Source: Thermodesulfobacteriota bacterium
GTDB lineage: Bacteria; Desulfobacterota_D; UBA1144; Nemesobacterales; UBA2774
Length of the DNA stretch: 63,109 nucleotides
Reading direction: 5' to 3'
Assembly: GCA_021604765.1 (NCBI GenBank)
Contig: BQJP01000014.1
Location: forward strand, 1-63,109
Shown here one piece after another: positions 62,583-63,109 of the stretch; the stretch's first letter is position 1; every line of letters starts with the position of its first letter. Made by a program: the position numbers and the translations under genes. Below the pieces are notes generated by a model. It had not been told where the DNA came from. It searched no databases and saw only the letters and a list, made by a program, of their open reading frames with translations.

Positions 62583-63109
62583 GTGCTTGGATTATTTATT
62601 AAAAAAGAGATTTCAGATGAAAGAGCCATGAAGAAGTTTCAAGATGGTGATACCGGTAGTTTTGATGTTTTGCTGAAACGTCATAGCGCAGGAGTTTTAA
62701 GATTTATAATGAAGATGACGGGCGGTAATAAAGTTGTTACAGAAGATTTGCTTCAGGAAATATTCTTGAAAGTGATTGAGCAAAGAAACAGATACGACGC
62801 AGAACAGAAGTTTACAACTTGGATTTACAGTATTGCTCGGAATCATTGTGTTGATTATTTAAGATCAGAGAGTTATAGAAGACACAGTTCGCTTGATGCG
62901 CCTTTGTCCGAAACACAAGAGGGAGGGGCTGTAGTGCTTGAGATTGTAAAGAGTGAGGATAGGGGGCAGGAAGATAAGCTCTATGATAAAGAGCTTGGAC
63001 AGTTGATCAATGCCGGCCTAAATACTTTAAAAGAAGAGTTTAAAGAGGTTTTTATTCTTAAGGAAATACAGGGGCTTTCGCTTAAAGAGATTGCGGATAT
63101 TACAGAGTC
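62583..63109 (+). CDS. ECF sigma factor, 3' end beyond the window
   Basis: About 175 codons are visible. Region 2: 'FQDGDTGSFDVLLKRHSAGV', 'TEDLLQEIFLKVIEQRNRYD', 'FTTWIYSIARNHCVDYLRSE'; region 4 begins 'GLNTLKEEFKEVFILKEIQG' and 'LSLKEIADITE', cut at the edge. I choose GTG at 62583, since relatives begin a few residues before 'KKEISDERAM'; an ATG at 62628 is the alternative. The ribosome site is poor. It is divergent from the AsmA gene. Confidence 0.88.
   Translation, partial: MLGLFIKKEISDERAMKKFQDGDTGSFDVLLKRHSAGVLRFIMKMTGGNKVVTEDLLQEIFLKVIEQRNRYDAEQKFTTWIYSIARNHCVDYLRSESYRRHSSLDAPLSETQEGGAVVLEIVKSEDRGQEDKLYDKELGQLINAGLNTLKEEFKEVFILKEIQGLSLKEIADITE

Overview
This 63 kb window is an AT-rich, densely packed bacterial chromosome segment of mostly housekeeping and respiratory genes. 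I see no insertion sequence, prophage, CRISPR array or plasmid gene. The cell is a diderm: it has an Omp85/TamA-like outer-membrane protein, a large AsmA-family protein, several lipobox proteins, a DegP/HtrA protease and a Tat subunit. It respires oxygen through NDH-2, a Rieske/cytochrome b complex and an aa3-type oxidase. It charges Asn and/or Gln tRNAs indirectly through GatCAB. Gene content would fit an uncultured aerobic lineage near Desulfobacterota/Dadabacteria, but that placement is a weak inference; no rRNA or taxonomic marker is present.

Layout. 0.1-5.2 kb: tRNA-Ser(UGA), two small exported proteins (MORN-type and RTX repeats), rsmI, and a gshB-gatC-gatA operon. 5.2-6 kb: an endonuclease V gene broken by a one-base shift in an A8 run. 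6-10 kb: a two-gene indolepyruvate:ferredoxin oxidoreductase-type enzyme. 10-14 kb: carA, gatB, a PIG-L deacetylase and an OGG2-type DNA glycosylase that lacks the family lysine. 14-21 kb: ZIP and DUF4396 membrane proteins, then a FUSC exporter, CPA1 antiporter, lipoprotein and HlyD-type fusion protein. 21-28 kb (all minus strand): sigma-K-like factor, anti-sigma factor, GH15 enzyme, DUF547 protein, a 787-codon flavin/polyferredoxin membrane fusion and a GT2 glycosyltransferase. 28-33 kb: a second ECF sigma factor, MarC, HtrA and NDH-2. 33-39 kb: one seven-gene minus-strand operon for the oxidase and the bc-type complex. 39-49 kb: TamA-like protein, short PrmA-like methyltransferase, TatA, quinone reductase, a degenerate M3-like pseudopeptidase, an MFS carrier and an 816-aa exported HEAT-repeat protein. 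49-63 kb: hisS, GT4, tandem DUF3943 proteins, small proteins, DUF4336, fumC, an exported LolA-like protein, AsmA, and a third ECF sigma factor cut by the right edge.

How it fits together. NDH-2 reduces quinone; the Rieske/cytochrome b complex, with a heme-c domain fused to cytochrome b, oxidises quinol; the oxidase carries its own heme-c domain on subunit II. This layout suggests direct transfer between tethered c domains. Fumarase feeds the TCA cycle. Envelope upkeep is a second theme (TamA-like, AsmA, HtrA, HEAT, DUF3943), with three ECF sigma factors in one window. Two of these genes share an upstream TAGAAC/CGTAT motif suggestive of ECF-type control.

The most unusual items are the flavoprotein fusion whose FAD C-terminal motif sits at its N-terminus, the M3-like protein that has lost its zinc site, the Lys-to-Thr OGG2 glycosylase, and the shared ECF-type promoter motif. 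Start codons were revised from the longest reading frame where a ribosome site, signal peptide or overlap argued for it; each revision is stated in its entry.
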